Shown: positions 42,911-52,945, numbered from the stretch's first letter. The stretch: DNA of 64,000 nt from Pseudobdellovibrionaceae bacterium (GCA_020635055.1 JACKAN010000008.1:79890-143889), one strand, 5' to 3'. Numbers and translations are program-made. The notes: generated by a model from the letters alone, not told the origin.

Positions 42911-43535
42911 AGTTTCAATTTATCAACCAAGAAATTGAGTATGATGGCAGCCAACTTCATTCACTTTTTACCTATAGAAAATTTGAAAACCCTAGGTGAC
43001 TCATTGTTATCTTGGGTGGGGTCTTGTCAGGTTAAAGTTGAATATATGGTGGATGGGGAAGATCTCAATCAAGGAGCAAAAATTTGTGGAAATAAAATGC
43101 TACATTTTATTTGGGAGAAATTCAATACACCACTTTCGACGGCTGTGGCTGTACAGCGTTTAGTGTCTTCTTTGGACTTAGATACTCTCAGAGAGCTGGA
43201 GGCGATAGAATTTGAGATAAATAATCGGCCTATGAAAGTCCTAGACTGGAGGACGCCTAATGAAGTGATGTTGGGGAAAAGTTTCACTGGGAAATTGTAG
43301 TCAGGTTTATCTGTTAAACAAAAAATTAAACATAAGCATCGCTACAATTTCTCCGATTTCTGCTCTGATTCACGGGTCTCTAAATATTGAAAATGAAGGA
43401 ACTCCTGTAGAAACACTTTGGTTACTAGATTTGAAAATTAATACAGGGGATTTTGATTTAAATTTTAGTAAGAGAGTATTATTAGAAATGCAAAAAATGA
43501 ATCTGGCCACACAAAAAGTTAACTGGGTAAAATAG
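42907..43535 (+). pseudogene. DUF366 protein, frameshifted and interrupted by an IS30 fragment
   Basis: The N-terminal part (MKFQFINQEIEYDGSQLHSL) shifts frame at about 42990 and continues as GDSLLSWVGSCQVKVEYMVDGEDLNQG, GNKMLHFIWEKFN. At about 43170 an IS30 piece follows, and from about 43300 the C-terminal DUF366 part resumes (KLNISIATISPISALIHGSL, EGTPVETLWL) to TAG 43535. DUF366 genes are found with queuosine or deazaguanine genes in other bacteria, which fits the queC neighbour. Non-functional. Confidence 0.82.
43170..43300 (+). mobile_element. IS30-type transposase C-terminal relic
   Basis: About 40 codons reading LRELEAIEFEINNRPMKVLD, then WRTPNEVML, the terminal NxRPxKxLxxxTPxEV signature of IS30 transposases. 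It ends at TAG 43298-43300 and lies inside the DUF366 gene. Confidence 0.78.
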
Positions 43536-44014
43536 TAAGTATTTCATGACTGAAAAATAGTGATACAGTGAATGACTGTTCGGTGAATCGTCAAAAATTA
43601 TCGAATATTAGGGGTTAGGCTACTGTGGCTATTGCTAAGTCTGCAAATATACTTAGTTCTAATTTTTGGAAGGTTCTGTACCCATCTAGCTCTGGCATAG
43701 AGGTTTCTCTTGTTTTCCTGCAAGAATGTTCACCTGGGAATGCATAGAGCTGCTTGTCTACAGTTTGTCGCGTCAATTTTTGTAGGGATGGCATTTTGAT
43801 ATTTTGAGAATAAGCAAAGATCGCAATATAAAAAACTATAGGTATACAAATTGTAAGCACACAAAATTATAATCTTAAAACATGGTATGACTATTGCAAA
43901 TATTTAAAATCTCAAGTCATTTATATGTATGTGATGTTATAGTCAATTTTATACGAACAAAACAAGCTTGGGCAAAACTATTGTATCACTTTTTTAAAAA
44001 GAGGAAGAAGTATA
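43536..44014. other. Intergenic region with one doubtful small ORF
   Basis: The only candidate is an 81-codon complement-strand ORF at 43615-43860 whose N-terminus is hydrophobic (ICIPIVFYIAIFAYSQ), as in a signal peptide, but it has no clear ribosome site and no family. I do not annotate it as a gene. Confidence 0.4.
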
Positions 44015-45448
44015 ATGAATTTTACAGTATTTATAGTTTTAATATTATTATGCCAAAATTTATTTGCAAATAATAGGAGTGATACATCCTGTGGAGACTT
44101 TCTGGGGGCACCTCGTGATTCTAAAATTGAACGAATTGTTAATGATATGTATGTAGATGGATCTATAAAAACAATATTTAAAGATCTAGATATGACAGGG
44201 CTTTGCACTATCTACTGCAGTTTAAATATATTAGAAGTTTATCGTCGTTTTCATGGTTTTGCTACGCCAACATTAATTGAGCGATCTCTTGAGGCAAAAG
44301 AGTTGCATTCTGTATTTGTTACGGCATCAAAAAAGTTATTAGATTACAAAGGTTTTAAAACTCCCGAAGTCTTTGGGATGCTGAATTTTCTTTTAATAAA
44401 TTATGGGTTATCAGACAGAATGAAACTGACATATGAACCAAATCTTAAAGAAAATGAGTTATTTATTGCCAATGGTGAAAGTCTTTTATTATTTACATTG
44501 TCTTTAAAATATAAAAAAACACGTGGTCATGCAATTTATGTATATAAAATCCAAGGCGATAACTTGTGGGCTATCGACCCCAATAAAGAGGATCTAAGAA
44601 AGTTTGAAATTAGAAAGAATGAAGATGGAAGTGTCATCCTAATGGATGTATTAGATCCAGAATCAGATTCGGGAACACTAGAAATTGTAGAGGGAATTCG
44701 AATTTCTCCTGAGGTACCCATATTAAACCCTGCAATATCCGAAAGCGAATTAAGGAGTGAATATTACAATAATATTCAAATAACACTCAATAATTTAGTT
44801 TTATTGAGATTGTTGATTAGTGATAGGTCTGAACTCATTTCAAATAGAATTATAAATAACCCGAAAGAGACTTTAGACGGTCTTTTTAAAACATATTTTA
44901 CGGCACTCGCAGCTCGCAACCAAATGGAGTTAAGTGCTATATCCTTTCCTGACTCAGGACTTGCATTTCAAGTAGCTTTACATGTTACTGATATAGAAGA
45001 GGCATTAAGGGAATCTGATTTTATGAGTTGGGTAAAAAAACATCATCTTGTAGATGGAATAACTGAGGAGATAGTGATTCCTGATTTCAGTAGTCAGTTA
45101 ATAGCCGAACAGTTAGAAAATGAAGTAAGTGATCAAATTAAGAGCAAAAAGGCTGAACTAATAAAGGCGGCACAGAAATATTTAAATAAAGATTCTTACA
45201 ATGATTCTGAAATAATTTATGATTTACAAAATTTAATAAATGGCTATACAGAATTAGCAGTAAAGAGTGGTCTCTCTAGTGAAGCCGTACATCGGTTTCT
45301 AGATGAGTACTTTGATATTTTGGATGCAATAATGAAAAAAGATTTTATAAAAGTAAAACTTGTTACAAATAAATCTGCAGCTAGCTTAATGATTTATGAA
45401 TGGAATATGATTCTTAAGGAACGAAGAGAAAATTCTGAAAATTATTGA
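44015..45448 (+). CDS. Secreted protein with a papain/C39-like cysteine-protease-type domain
   Basis: 477 residues. The signal peptide ends NLFAN (about 18). The segment MTGLCTIYCSLNILEVYRRF (about 60-79) places a Cys before a helix, and RGHAIYVYKIQGDNLWAIDPN (about 170-190) gives a His on a strand and an Asp, the order of a C39 or papain-like triad. The C-terminal half is helical (two long stretches, coiled-coil-like at 370-400). Predicted to act in the periplasm or outside the cell; the substrate is unknown. It could also be an inactive fold or a transglutaminase. GAGGAAG precedes the ATG. Confidence 0.65.
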   Translation: MNFTVFIVLILLCQNLFANNRSDTSCGDFLGAPRDSKIERIVNDMYVDGSIKTIFKDLDMTGLCTIYCSLNILEVYRRFHGFATPTLIERSLEAKELHSVFVTASKKLLDYKGFKTPEVFGMLNFLLINYGLSDRMKLTYEPNLKENELFIANGESLLLFTLSLKYKKTRGHAIYVYKIQGDNLWAIDPNKEDLRKFEIRKNEDGSVILMDVLDPESDSGTLEIVEGIRISPEVPILNPAISESELRSEYYNNIQITLNNLVLLRLLISDRSELISNRIINNPKETLDGLFKTYFTALAARNQMELSAISFPDSGLAFQVALHVTDIEEALRESDFMSWVKKHHLVDGITEEIVIPDFSSQLIAEQLENEVSDQIKSKKAELIKAAQKYLNKDSYNDSEIIYDLQNLINGYTELAVKSGLSSEAVHRFLDEYFDILDAIMKKDFIKVKLVTNKSAASLMIYEWNMILKERRENSENY

Positions 45449-45555
45449 TAATACCAATTACATTATTTAATTCCTATTCTTAATTCTCTGCAAGTATTAT
45501 AAAAGCAAGGTTTCTGTTTCCATAAAAGGAGAATTATTTCTTGTAATTGGTATAA
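45449..45555. other. Short intergenic gap with an inverted repeat
   Basis: ATACCAATTACA near 45453 and TGTAATTGGTAT near 45542 form a 12-bp inverted pair about 80 bp apart. The right arm overlaps the end of the IS4-family fragment. Confidence 0.5.
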
Positions 45556-45868
45556 ACCAAGGGGAACACCTGTGTTTGTAAGTGCCAATGACAAATGCAT
45601 CATCATTCCTTTTAAATTCAATTCCCTACCAGAGATATATGTTCGTAGACTCCCATGAAACCACCACCCTCAATGATTTTTTTCCAGAAAATCTAATTTC
45701 ACTAGAGTCATGTAAAATCAAAATATTATCTTTATTATCTAGAGCATTCATCCTTTTTATAGTTTGAGCGATGTGTGGTTTAACAATATCAACTTCATCA
45801 AAACGGTCGTTATCAAAAAATCTATAGGCTGCTTTTGAGGACTTCCAGTCCTGGCAGGAAAAACATAA
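45556..45868 (-). pseudogene. IS50-group transposase fragment
   Basis: The complement encodes about 100 residues parallel to the N-terminal third of the intact transposase at 18984-20363: CQDWKSSKAAYRFFDNDRFD, KRMNALDNKDNILILHDSSE and GVPLGLYQLQ, with one frameshift at the A7 run before the IIEGGG-type motif. Both ends of the gene are gone. It is a diverged relative, not a copy. Confidence 0.85.
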
Positions 45869-45878
45869 CGTATATTAA

Positions 45879-46613
45879 GAGGCTGTCTCCAAAGTCCGTC
45901 ATACCTAGCCAATTAAGAGAAAATATCTTATTTTCCCAAAATGTTAAAAAAAGAAAATCCCCAGCTGATGATGTATGATGATTTACTAGAAAGGCTTGTC
46001 CCTGATTCTCATATCTACCGTAGATTATCTTTATTAAATGATTTCCCCACATTGTTGACTCCTCTTGAGAGTTGTTACTCTAAATTGGGTGCAGGCTCAG
46101 AGCCATTAACAAGGGGGTTTAAAACTTTGTTAATTCAGTTTTGGGAGGATTTGTCAGATCGACAACTAGAAAAGTACCTTCAAGAAAACAATACGGCCAA
46201 ATGGTTTTGTGGATACGGGCTTGAGGAGCGCACTCTAGATCATAGTTATTTTGGGCGCTTGCGAAAAAGAATAGGTACTGAGGAGTTAAGGAAACTTTTT
46301 AATACAATCACTGACTCAATAAAAAATACGGGGTTATGTGGGAGGTGCCTTCACATTTGTGGATGCTTCATCAATGGTGGCTAAAGTAAACATATGGAAA
46401 GCCCGAGATAAGGCGATATCAGATAAAAAGAACGAAGAAAAAGATGATGATGATAATCCTAAAATGAACAATAAAAATATTGAGAACTATTCACCAGACC
46501 CAGAGGCTAGGTATGGGTGTAAGGGAAAAAATAAGTTTTGGCTGGGCTATAAGAGGCATCATAAAGTAGATATGAGCCAAGGAATAATAACAGCAGTAAA
46601 AGTCACGGGGGCT
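45879..46613 (+). mobile_element. IS5-family element, copy C, 3'-truncated
   Basis: It starts with GAGGCTGTCTCCAAAG and follows copy B for about 735 bp with scattered changes, then stops at ACGGGGGCTGAT inside the transposase core. No right end is present. Confidence 0.9.
45941..46613 (+). pseudogene. IS5-family transposase, truncated and frameshifted
   Basis: The first 130 residues match the intact transposase. An extra G at about 46330 (AATACGGGGTTATG instead of AATGCGGGTTATG) shifts the frame in the NAGYVGG motif; the remainder (GGAFTFVDASSMVAK and onward) is read in another frame to VKVTGAD. The second catalytic Asp and the Glu are missing. Confidence 0.9.
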
Positions 46614-46648
46614 GATCATTATTTGCGAAGTTTGCACTAGGTTTTTTG

Positions 46649-47110
46649 TTATTCTGGGTAAGTAACTTTATAAGTGGGATCAAAAATACACTCTTCATCA
46701 AAGCTGAATAATACGCCCGAACTTCCACCTATAAAGTAAGGGTCTTTTTCAAAATCAGGTTGAGAAATCTTTGAATTATAAAAATCAATGACCCACTGTA
46801 ACTGAGCAATAGCATCTTTTGATGTCTTATTAAACTTTGATTGAATTACATGGTTGGTAGCGATGCATTCACAAACTTTATTGTTATCTCTGTTTATTTT
46901 AACTTTAGTTTTTGTAATCTTATTTATCTTGTCTTTAGCTAGATTACTCTTGGCTACCTTGGCATTGCTACAAGCTTGATAGATTTGCTGAGTATATTTG
47001 CTTGCATTAATTTGTGTTAATTCTATGATAGCAAAAGAGTGTGTGGAAAACAATAGACTACAAAACAATAAACTTAAGTGTGTTAGAAAAAAGCTATTTA
47101 TAAATTTCAT
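46649..47110 (-). CDS. Small secreted protein co-transcribed with the M23 peptidase
   Basis: 153 residues. The signal peptide ends HSFA (about 27). The mature part is basic and helical (ASKYTQQIYQACSNAKVAKS, then KINKITKTKVKINRDNNK) with four Cys. Its start overlaps the stop of the M23 peptidase gene by four bases (ATGA), so it is coupled and may be an inhibitor or helper of that enzyme; this is inference. Not a recognised family. Confidence 0.7.
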   Translation of the reverse strand: MKFINSFFLTHLSLLFCSLLFSTHSFAIIELTQINASKYTQQIYQACSNAKVAKSNLAKDKINKITKTKVKINRDNNKVCECIATNHVIQSKFNKTSKDAIAQLQWVIDFYNSKISQPDFEKDPYFIGGSSGVLFSFDEECIFDPTYKVTYPE

Positions 47111-48663
47111 AATTCAATTCCAAGTTGTCGAATATAATTTTCTCTTTCTGCCAATGCCGCGATCAATGCTCGTTTTGTTCTATAATCTTTTTTCTTTGCA
47201 AAATGAGTGTATAGGCTCTGCAGTTTTGGTGCAATAGGAATAAAGTCAACGTTGACAATTATTCTAGTTTGTTTTCCATTCCAAGGCCTGTTAGCCAATA
47301 TTTTTTTTCTATTATATGGGTCTCCATTTTTTTTAAGAAGTCGGACGTCCAAGTGAGTGGGGCCTCGCCCAGAATAGCCTACGCAACCCAGTTTTTGGCC
47401 AACCTGCACTTCTTGGCCTCTTTTGACACGAACCCAACAGTTTGCATGAAGATGACTGTACCACATTGTCGTTCCATCAGAGTGTTCAATTTGAATCTGG
47501 TTGCCATAGCCTCCACCACAGCTTTCAAGGCTTTTGCTTCCGCAAGACATAATAACCTTTTTAACTCTTCCGCTTTTCATAGCGTGAAAGTTAATAATTT
47601 CGCCATTTGTGCCAAAATCAATGCCCTCGTGATAATCTAAATAAGTTTTGCCAGTATTAGGGTTCCTAAGTTTGCGTAAACCAACATTAGAGGTAATGTA
47701 TGCTTTCTCTGGATCAATTGGGTAGCTATAGCCATCAGCGGAAATGGGCCATCCCTCTGGGTGAGATGAATTCTCCAGTTCCAATCTCGCTACATTATTG
47801 ACCCCTTCAACTTGCTCAATGATTTTATCAAAAACTGATTCCTGTTGAGTGCAATCGTCACAGAGTGTATTAGTGGCCTCGGTTAGAGCTTTACTAGACA
47901 ATGATTCTAAGGAAGCTCCTCGTGTATCTACATAACTGGTGTTAGTGTACAATGAGACAACATATTCACCAGCAGAATTTTTTTCTATCAAGCCATCTCT
48001 CGCTGCATTGTTTAGATTTCTTTGGCAACTGACAGACAGTTTATCAAAATTATTTTTATTTAATATTGCCTCTACCCAAGAATTTCTTCCGGTATTATTA
48101 TTGGCATCAGTAATACACAGATCAACATTAGATTTTAAACTACAACTCAGAAACTTCCCCTTTTTCAGCCTATTACTTGACTTCTTTACTGTACGTAATG
48201 CGAGCCCCGGTATTTTAGTATGAACCGTTCCGATACAGCTTGGAATTTCTAGGGCGGGGTCGTGCTTGTCTTCGTCTGTCATTGTTGGAGTAGTCATTTT
48301 CCTTGGTTCAGCCTTTTCTGTGATAAAACTTTTAACAGGCTTATTTGTAGGGCGAGTCCATTTTTCTGCAACCCATCCCGTATAGCAATCGGCACCATTG
48401 CGACAAACTCGTATTGGGGATCGACCATTTTGAATTTCTCCTAGTTGAGTAACTTGCCAACCTCTATATTTTTTCGTATTTGGGATTGCATATAAACTTC
48501 TATTTGTTTCTCTGCCTGTTGAGCTTGTAAAAAACTTGAGTCCACGTTTAGCAAATACCTCAATGTCCATTAGTTTAAAATCACTGGCATTGGAAGCGCC
48601 GCACGAAAAAGATATAAGCAACAAAGTTGCAACATTGAAATAAAATTGATTTATATTAATCAT
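47107..48663 (-). CDS. Secreted M23 (LytM-type) peptidoglycan endopeptidase
   Basis: 518 residues from ATG 48663; an in-frame TTG at 48696 would add 11 residues. The signal ends LLLISFSCGASN, which could be a lipobox at Cys. Two SH3-like regions come first (SLYAIPNTKKYRGWQVTQLG and VCRNGADCYTGWV), then a linker, then the M23 domain at about 325-445 with the zinc motifs HEGIDFGTNG, HLHANCW and THLDVRLL (HxxxD, HxH). Cuts peptide cross-links in cell walls; in predatory bacteria such enzymes may act on prey walls. First gene of a two-gene operon. Confidence 0.9.
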   Translation of the reverse strand: MININQFYFNVATLLLISFSCGASNASDFKLMDIEVFAKRGLKFFTSSTGRETNRSLYAIPNTKKYRGWQVTQLGEIQNGRSPIRVCRNGADCYTGWVAEKWTRPTNKPVKSFITEKAEPRKMTTPTMTDEDKHDPALEIPSCIGTVHTKIPGLALRTVKKSSNRLKKGKFLSCSLKSNVDLCITDANNNTGRNSWVEAILNKNNFDKLSVSCQRNLNNAARDGLIEKNSAGEYVVSLYTNTSYVDTRGASLESLSSKALTEATNTLCDDCTQQESVFDKIIEQVEGVNNVARLELENSSHPEGWPISADGYSYPIDPEKAYITSNVGLRKLRNPNTGKTYLDYHEGIDFGTNGEIINFHAMKSGRVKKVIMSCGSKSLESCGGGYGNQIQIEHSDGTTMWYSHLHANCWVRVKRGQEVQVGQKLGCVGYSGRGPTHLDVRLLKKNGDPYNRKKILANRPWNGKQTRIIVNVDFIPIAPKLQSLYTHFAKKKDYRTKRALIAALAERENYIRQLGIEL

Positions 48664-48834
48664 ACACAAGGATATTGCAAAATCATGCCCACTCAATTCA
48701 AAATAAAGCCACCGACACCCAAAAATGTTAAGCTTAAAGCAGATATACTTTAGTCAGCTGTTTAACAAAAAATGTAAGTCGTGGAACGAATCGTATTGGA
48801 ACGAATCGTAACAACACGAATCGTAACTAGAGAA
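48664..48834. promoter_or_regulatory. Three 15-bp iteron-like repeats
   Basis: ACGAATCGTA occurs at 48786, 48801 and 48816, exactly 15 bases apart, each with a nearly palindromic ACGAATCGT core. They lie upstream of the M23 gene and downstream of the PLD fragment. Confidence 0.55.
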
Positions 48835-49255
48835 CTAAAGCAAGGTGCCCAACATTGCGATGGTGTTGTTCCAATGGCGCCGTTTCAGGGGCCAGTTGTT
48901 TACATCTTGCAAAGTGATTAGATTTGCTTTTTCCAAATATTCAAACTGTAGATCTCGCAACTGATTGGTCATGTTAGGGTCATAAAGCAGGATGTTGTTT
49001 TCATAATTTAGATCAAAACTTCTTCTATCCATGTTAGCTGACCCTATAAGTGAAGGTTTGCCGTCAAGGGTAAATGTTTTAGAGTGAAGAAGGCCCCCCT
49101 CATATTCGAAGATATTAACACCGACATCTAACAATTCTTTGTTCGCAGGAAAAATTATTGTGGTTTTAATTCCACGCAAGGCAACACTACATATTGCACT
49201 TTGTAAAGGTTCGTCAGGAACAAAATAAGGGATCGTAATTATGACTTCATCTTGA
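48835..49255 (-). pseudogene. Cardiolipin-synthase-like PLD enzyme, C-terminal fragment
   Basis: About 140 residues. DEVIITIPYFVPDEPLQ is followed by the second HKD site HSKTFTLDGKPSLIGSANMD and the C-terminal WNNTIAMLGTLL. The N-terminal membrane segments and first HKD site are missing, and the frame is cut at about 49256. The intact family transfers phosphatidyl groups in membranes. A relic. Confidence 0.88.
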
Positions 49256-49616
49256 GCTTACCTATTGACACAACTCTCAAGAAAGGCAGATGGGTAGTCC
49301 TGTTGTGGGAAGAAAAACTGGGTATGGGACTTATTCAAAAAGAGGAGCTAGAAAGACTGCAATATTATTTTTACTAGTTGAGTCTTGAAAACTGAATCAT
49401 GTAAATCCGAGAGGATATTTTAGAAAACTAGTCCAAGATCTTCATGATGGCAATGACCCCTATACCCCCAAAGATTACGCACACTTGCTAAAATAGTGTG
49501 TGTCAGGTTGACGATTTACTCTTGTTCTCAATAAATATTGTATTGTGCCTTCACATCCGTCATTCACCAACGGCTTGAGGGGGAGTTTTAGACAACACTG
49601 TGTTTTGAAATATTTT
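49256..49616. other. Region of small coding relics
   Basis: The + strand has a 39-codon open stretch (LPIDTTLKKGRWVVLLWEEK) and, after it, one ending LVQDLHDGNDPYTPKDYAHL, which may be tails of decayed genes. Neither is recognised. An inverted relation of strands suggests a rearrangement point. Confidence 0.35.
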
Positions 49617-51242
49617 TTAATCAAATTCGACTTTCACTATATGGCTAGTAGAGCCACCGAAACCTGCTTCAAATACTTCAATTATAAGAGCTCCAGTGCC
49701 TGTAAGGCCGAGAAGTTTTATCATTGTATAATTGGGAAAACCTATGTTTTTATTTGTCAAGGCTGACACGGGAAACTCAATGTTTGTTACTGGCAAAATG
49801 CTGTTCAGAGCTTGAATCTTAATGATGCCATTGCTTAAACTCATTAATACTTTACTGTCGTCATTGGTTATAAATACTGAGGGAACTTTAGTTTCTTCAT
49901 GAATCAAGTTTCTAAAGTAAAATTTTTCTGTTCTGGTTATTTTGGGTTGGTTGTTTTCATCAACCAGCCAAGAGATGCCTAAAAAGTTTTTATCATCACT
50001 GTGGCCTAAAACAAAACTTCGTATATCTTTCCAGATAAGAGATAAATCTTCTGATTTGGATCCATGTGGAAGTTGAGCCGTGTGGTTGAACAAGTGTTTA
50101 AAATATTTATTCTCCTGCAAGTCATAAACTTTAAGCTCTACTTCCCTAATGATATGTGTGTTTGTCCTGCCGGAATGATAAAAACCTTCATCCTCTCTTT
50201 GAGCCTTTTCTGTTTCAGTTAAATCACGAGAAAGTTCCCACTCGCGGCCAGTCAGTTGAGTGGTGACCAAATAACGACCCTCGGAATTCATATCGTGCAA
50301 TGTAACTTTACCAGGCCTAGCTTTGTGTTGATTTTTTTTAATGTTTGAGTACATGAAAAAATCTTTTGTATTTTGAACTACTAATTTGTAGCCGTCTTGG
50401 GTTCGCACCGTTATTCCCAGTGATAGGCTTATAGCGCTGTTGTTTCTTTGTTCTTGTAAATTTTTTGAGCTGGAAGATTCAGCAGAGAAGGACTTGTTAT
50501 TGAGATATTCAACTAGAGGGTTTATGGGCACTTTTATAAAGAAGGATTTAAAGCGCTCCAAAGTACCATTCCCAGCTATTGAAAGCTTTTGAGTTTTTTG
50601 AGTGGAAGGGTTGTAGCTAAAGAGCCTGTTCTTGTTGTCGCTGTAGTACAGGATGGCTTCAAGGGGGTGCCAAACATAGCTGGTAACGTCCTGTATTGTT
50701 CTTTGTACTGATCCATCGGAAGCATCAATAATTCTTAATCCCTCTTTACTGTGTTGTGAACTTATCCATTTGCCTCCATCACTCCAGCTTCCTTGAGATA
50801 ACTTTTTTTGTGCACTCAGGGGGTTTGAAGTGTTGGATATAGGGGGGCCCTTTGGATTTGCCTTAATATTATAAATGATTAATTTGCCATCACTCAGATA
50901 TTCATAGTTTTTGTAGGCAAAACTCCTTCCATCCTTTCGCCACTGAATGGTTGTCCACTCCCAGCCAGTGGTATTCACTTCTTCTACAAGTTCATTAGTG
51001 TGTAAATCAATAACTTGTGCGGTTCCGTGATTGGACTCATGGGCTCGAATCATAAATTGACCTGTTGGACTCATCGAATGAATGCGAGAGCCACCCTGAG
51101 TTTCTAGAAGGGTGACTATGACATTTCTTGCAATAGATAAACTGAGTTGGGTGTCACACCTGTCATGGTTGACCCTTTCCATTGTTGTGGCAGTGGAGTG
51201 AGTGACCCAAATAAAAAGTGAAATTACAAAGAATTTTAACAT
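49617..51242 (-). CDS. Secreted beta-propeller-type protein
   Basis: 541 residues from ATG 51242 (an in-frame ATG at 51263 adds seven). The signal peptide ends HSTA. The sequence shows WD40/TolB-like blades: SMSPTGQFMIRAHES, IQWRKDGRSFAYKNYEYLSDGKLIIYNI, GSWSDGGKWISSQHSKEGLRIIDASDGS and WHPLEAILYYSDNKNRLFSYN, about seven repeats before a less regular C-terminal half. Such propellers bind proteins or envelope polymers. No enzyme motif seen. Monocistronic. Confidence 0.75.
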   Translation of the reverse strand: MLKFFVISLFIWVTHSTATTMERVNHDRCDTQLSLSIARNVIVTLLETQGGSRIHSMSPTGQFMIRAHESNHGTAQVIDLHTNELVEEVNTTGWEWTTIQWRKDGRSFAYKNYEYLSDGKLIIYNIKANPKGPPISNTSNPLSAQKKLSQGSWSDGGKWISSQHSKEGLRIIDASDGSVQRTIQDVTSYVWHPLEAILYYSDNKNRLFSYNPSTQKTQKLSIAGNGTLERFKSFFIKVPINPLVEYLNNKSFSAESSSSKNLQEQRNNSAISLSLGITVRTQDGYKLVVQNTKDFFMYSNIKKNQHKARPGKVTLHDMNSEGRYLVTTQLTGREWELSRDLTETEKAQREDEGFYHSGRTNTHIIREVELKVYDLQENKYFKHLFNHTAQLPHGSKSEDLSLIWKDIRSFVLGHSDDKNFLGISWLVDENNQPKITRTEKFYFRNLIHEETKVPSVFITNDDSKVLMSLSNGIIKIQALNSILPVTNIEFPVSALTNKNIGFPNYTMIKLLGLTGTGALIIEVFEAGFGGSTSHIVKVEFD

Positions 51243-51578
51243 AATATTTTCAGCTTTTATCATATTTAACTTAATTTACATTACATATTGCTACTTTTGT
51301 GCGGTTCAGATGTAAATTAGGGATAGAGGGTGAAGGGTAACACGTGTTTTGAGATTCATTTTTGAAAAAAATATCAAAACAAGGCCTCAAAACATGAAAT
51401 TTACAGCCGATACATTTCATGTCATGGTTTAGCTCACTGAAGAAAGAGTGGATTTATAGAAATTGTTATTCAACAGAGTCAGAGTTGAAAAATAAACAGA
51501 CAAAGATTTTGCCCTTTGATTGGCATGAACTCTGCACTAAATCTTGTTTACTTTAAATTTGAAATTATGGGATAGACT
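51243..51578. other. Divergent intergenic region
   Basis: 336 bp between two divergent secreted-protein genes. AT-rich, with an imperfect palindromic pair CATGAAATTTACAG / ATTTCATGTCATGG around 51395-51425. No gene. Confidence 0.4.
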
Positions 51579-52364
51579 ATGAAATCTACTTTTTTAATAT
51601 TTTTTCTATTTTTGCTAAGTGCTAGTCATGTTTCGGCTGATACTATCCAATTTCTGGAAACATCTAGTTCAAATGCTCAGGTCATTTCACCTTTTTCATC
51701 CGATGTATTTCTTCCTATATTTATATTTGGTAAAATTGGAAAATTTGATCCCATTTCCGTTCAGAAGGACCTAAACGAAACAGCAAAATTATTATTAAAA
51801 TGTAGAATTAAGCTACATAAATGGGTGCCCTATATGCTAAGTGAAGGTAGTCTCAATGACTTCTCTTCCATTGAATCCACAAAGGCGCATCTCCTTGCGT
51901 CCAAAATATACAAACTAGGGATACCTGTTTTTTATGGAGAAAATATAAGGCCAGGAGAGGCTCAGATCGCCGCAGTATCTATGTGGGAAGAGATGCTGGA
52001 AAAGATTAAAAATCCATCTATCTTGTCACCTTATCTATTAATCCTAGACTCAAGTGATTCATACTATTCGGGATGGACATTAGCTCACGAGCTTGGTCAT
52101 ATTATCTTTCACACACTACATGGTCGAGTCGAAGATAGAGGTGTGATGACAAGTCCGATACTTGGTCCGGTTTTGGAAATCAACTTTCAAGACACTGTCA
52201 ATGTGATGCACCCTATGCCATCGCTTCAGCCGAAAGAAGGAGTTACTTTCAATAATCAACAGTGTAGCCGTGGGCGAGTATTTTTAAAGAATCTAGAAAT
52301 AGTCCATAGGGAATTTGAAAAATTTATTTCCAGAAAACCAATTAAAGGAGTAATCCCTAGGTAG
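51579..52364 (+). CDS. Secreted zinc-metalloprotease-like protein
   Basis: 261 residues. The signal peptide ends SHVSA (about 20). The motif WTLAHELGHIIFHTLHG (about 166-182) gives a typical HExxH zinc site with a possible third His at TLHG. Three Cys. Upstream segments contain a helical LNETAKLLLKCRIKLHKWV and the hydrophobic YLLILDSSDSYYSGW strand. Predicted to be an exported peptidase; the third ligand and subfamily cannot be fixed. There is a GGGATAG stretch but no strong ribosome site. Confidence 0.8.
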   Translation: MKSTFLIFFLFLLSASHVSADTIQFLETSSSNAQVISPFSSDVFLPIFIFGKIGKFDPISVQKDLNETAKLLLKCRIKLHKWVPYMLSEGSLNDFSSIESTKAHLLASKIYKLGIPVFYGENIRPGEAQIAAVSMWEEMLEKIKNPSILSPYLLILDSSDSYYSGWTLAHELGHIIFHTLHGRVEDRGVMTSPILGPVLEINFQDTVNVMHPMPSLQPKEGVTFNNQQCSRGRVFLKNLEIVHREFEKFISRKPIKGVIPR

Positions 52365-52945
52365 AGAATGTTCCGGTTATTAAATTAAAACACACAACAT
52401 CCAATACTATAGAGTGGTCACGACGAAAGAGAGGGCCAGGCAGGTAATACCAAAGAGTATTTAATGCTTTTGGTGATCCTTACATCGTATTGCTAAAGCA
52501 AGATTACTCATTACTACGTAGTTCTGGGGTAAGACGCAGAACCTTTTTTTATTCATTACATATGATTTACAAATAATTCGTGGTTGTCAAAAATTATTAC
52601 ACCCCCTTAACTTAACGGTATTAAACATTAGTGCTTGGACTTTGCTACCACCCATCCACAATATTTTAAAAGAAAAGAGTTGAAACTTATGATTACTAAT
52701 TATAACCCACTCCCTAGTGATTTAATGCCCAAGTGGCCTAGGTTGACCTTGATGAGAGATTAGACCTTTATTGGCGAGCTTGTTGTAATTTGTGTTGGAT
52801 TTATGTATTAACTATTTTACTAGAGTTATAAGTTTATATCACTTTGTAAATGTGTAAAAAAATCATTGAAAGAGAAACATATTTTAAACTTAGTTTTGGT
52901 AGAGTTATTGCGTTAATAAAACATGAAACAAAGTACGGAAAACAA
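52365..52945. other. Intergenic region, no gene seen
   Basis: About 580 bp of AT-rich sequence. Several short inverted repeats are present but no ORF above 40 codons that I would support, no tRNA-like fold and no recognised IS end. A hydrophobic-looking ORF start at 52850 is in frame with the next gene but lacks a ribosome site. Confidence 0.45.

Noticed and set aside
43615..43860. 81-codon reverse-strand ORF with a hydrophobic start
   Set aside because: Only the first 18 residues look like a signal peptide; the rest has no recognisable pattern and there is no ribosome site, so it stays a possibility only.
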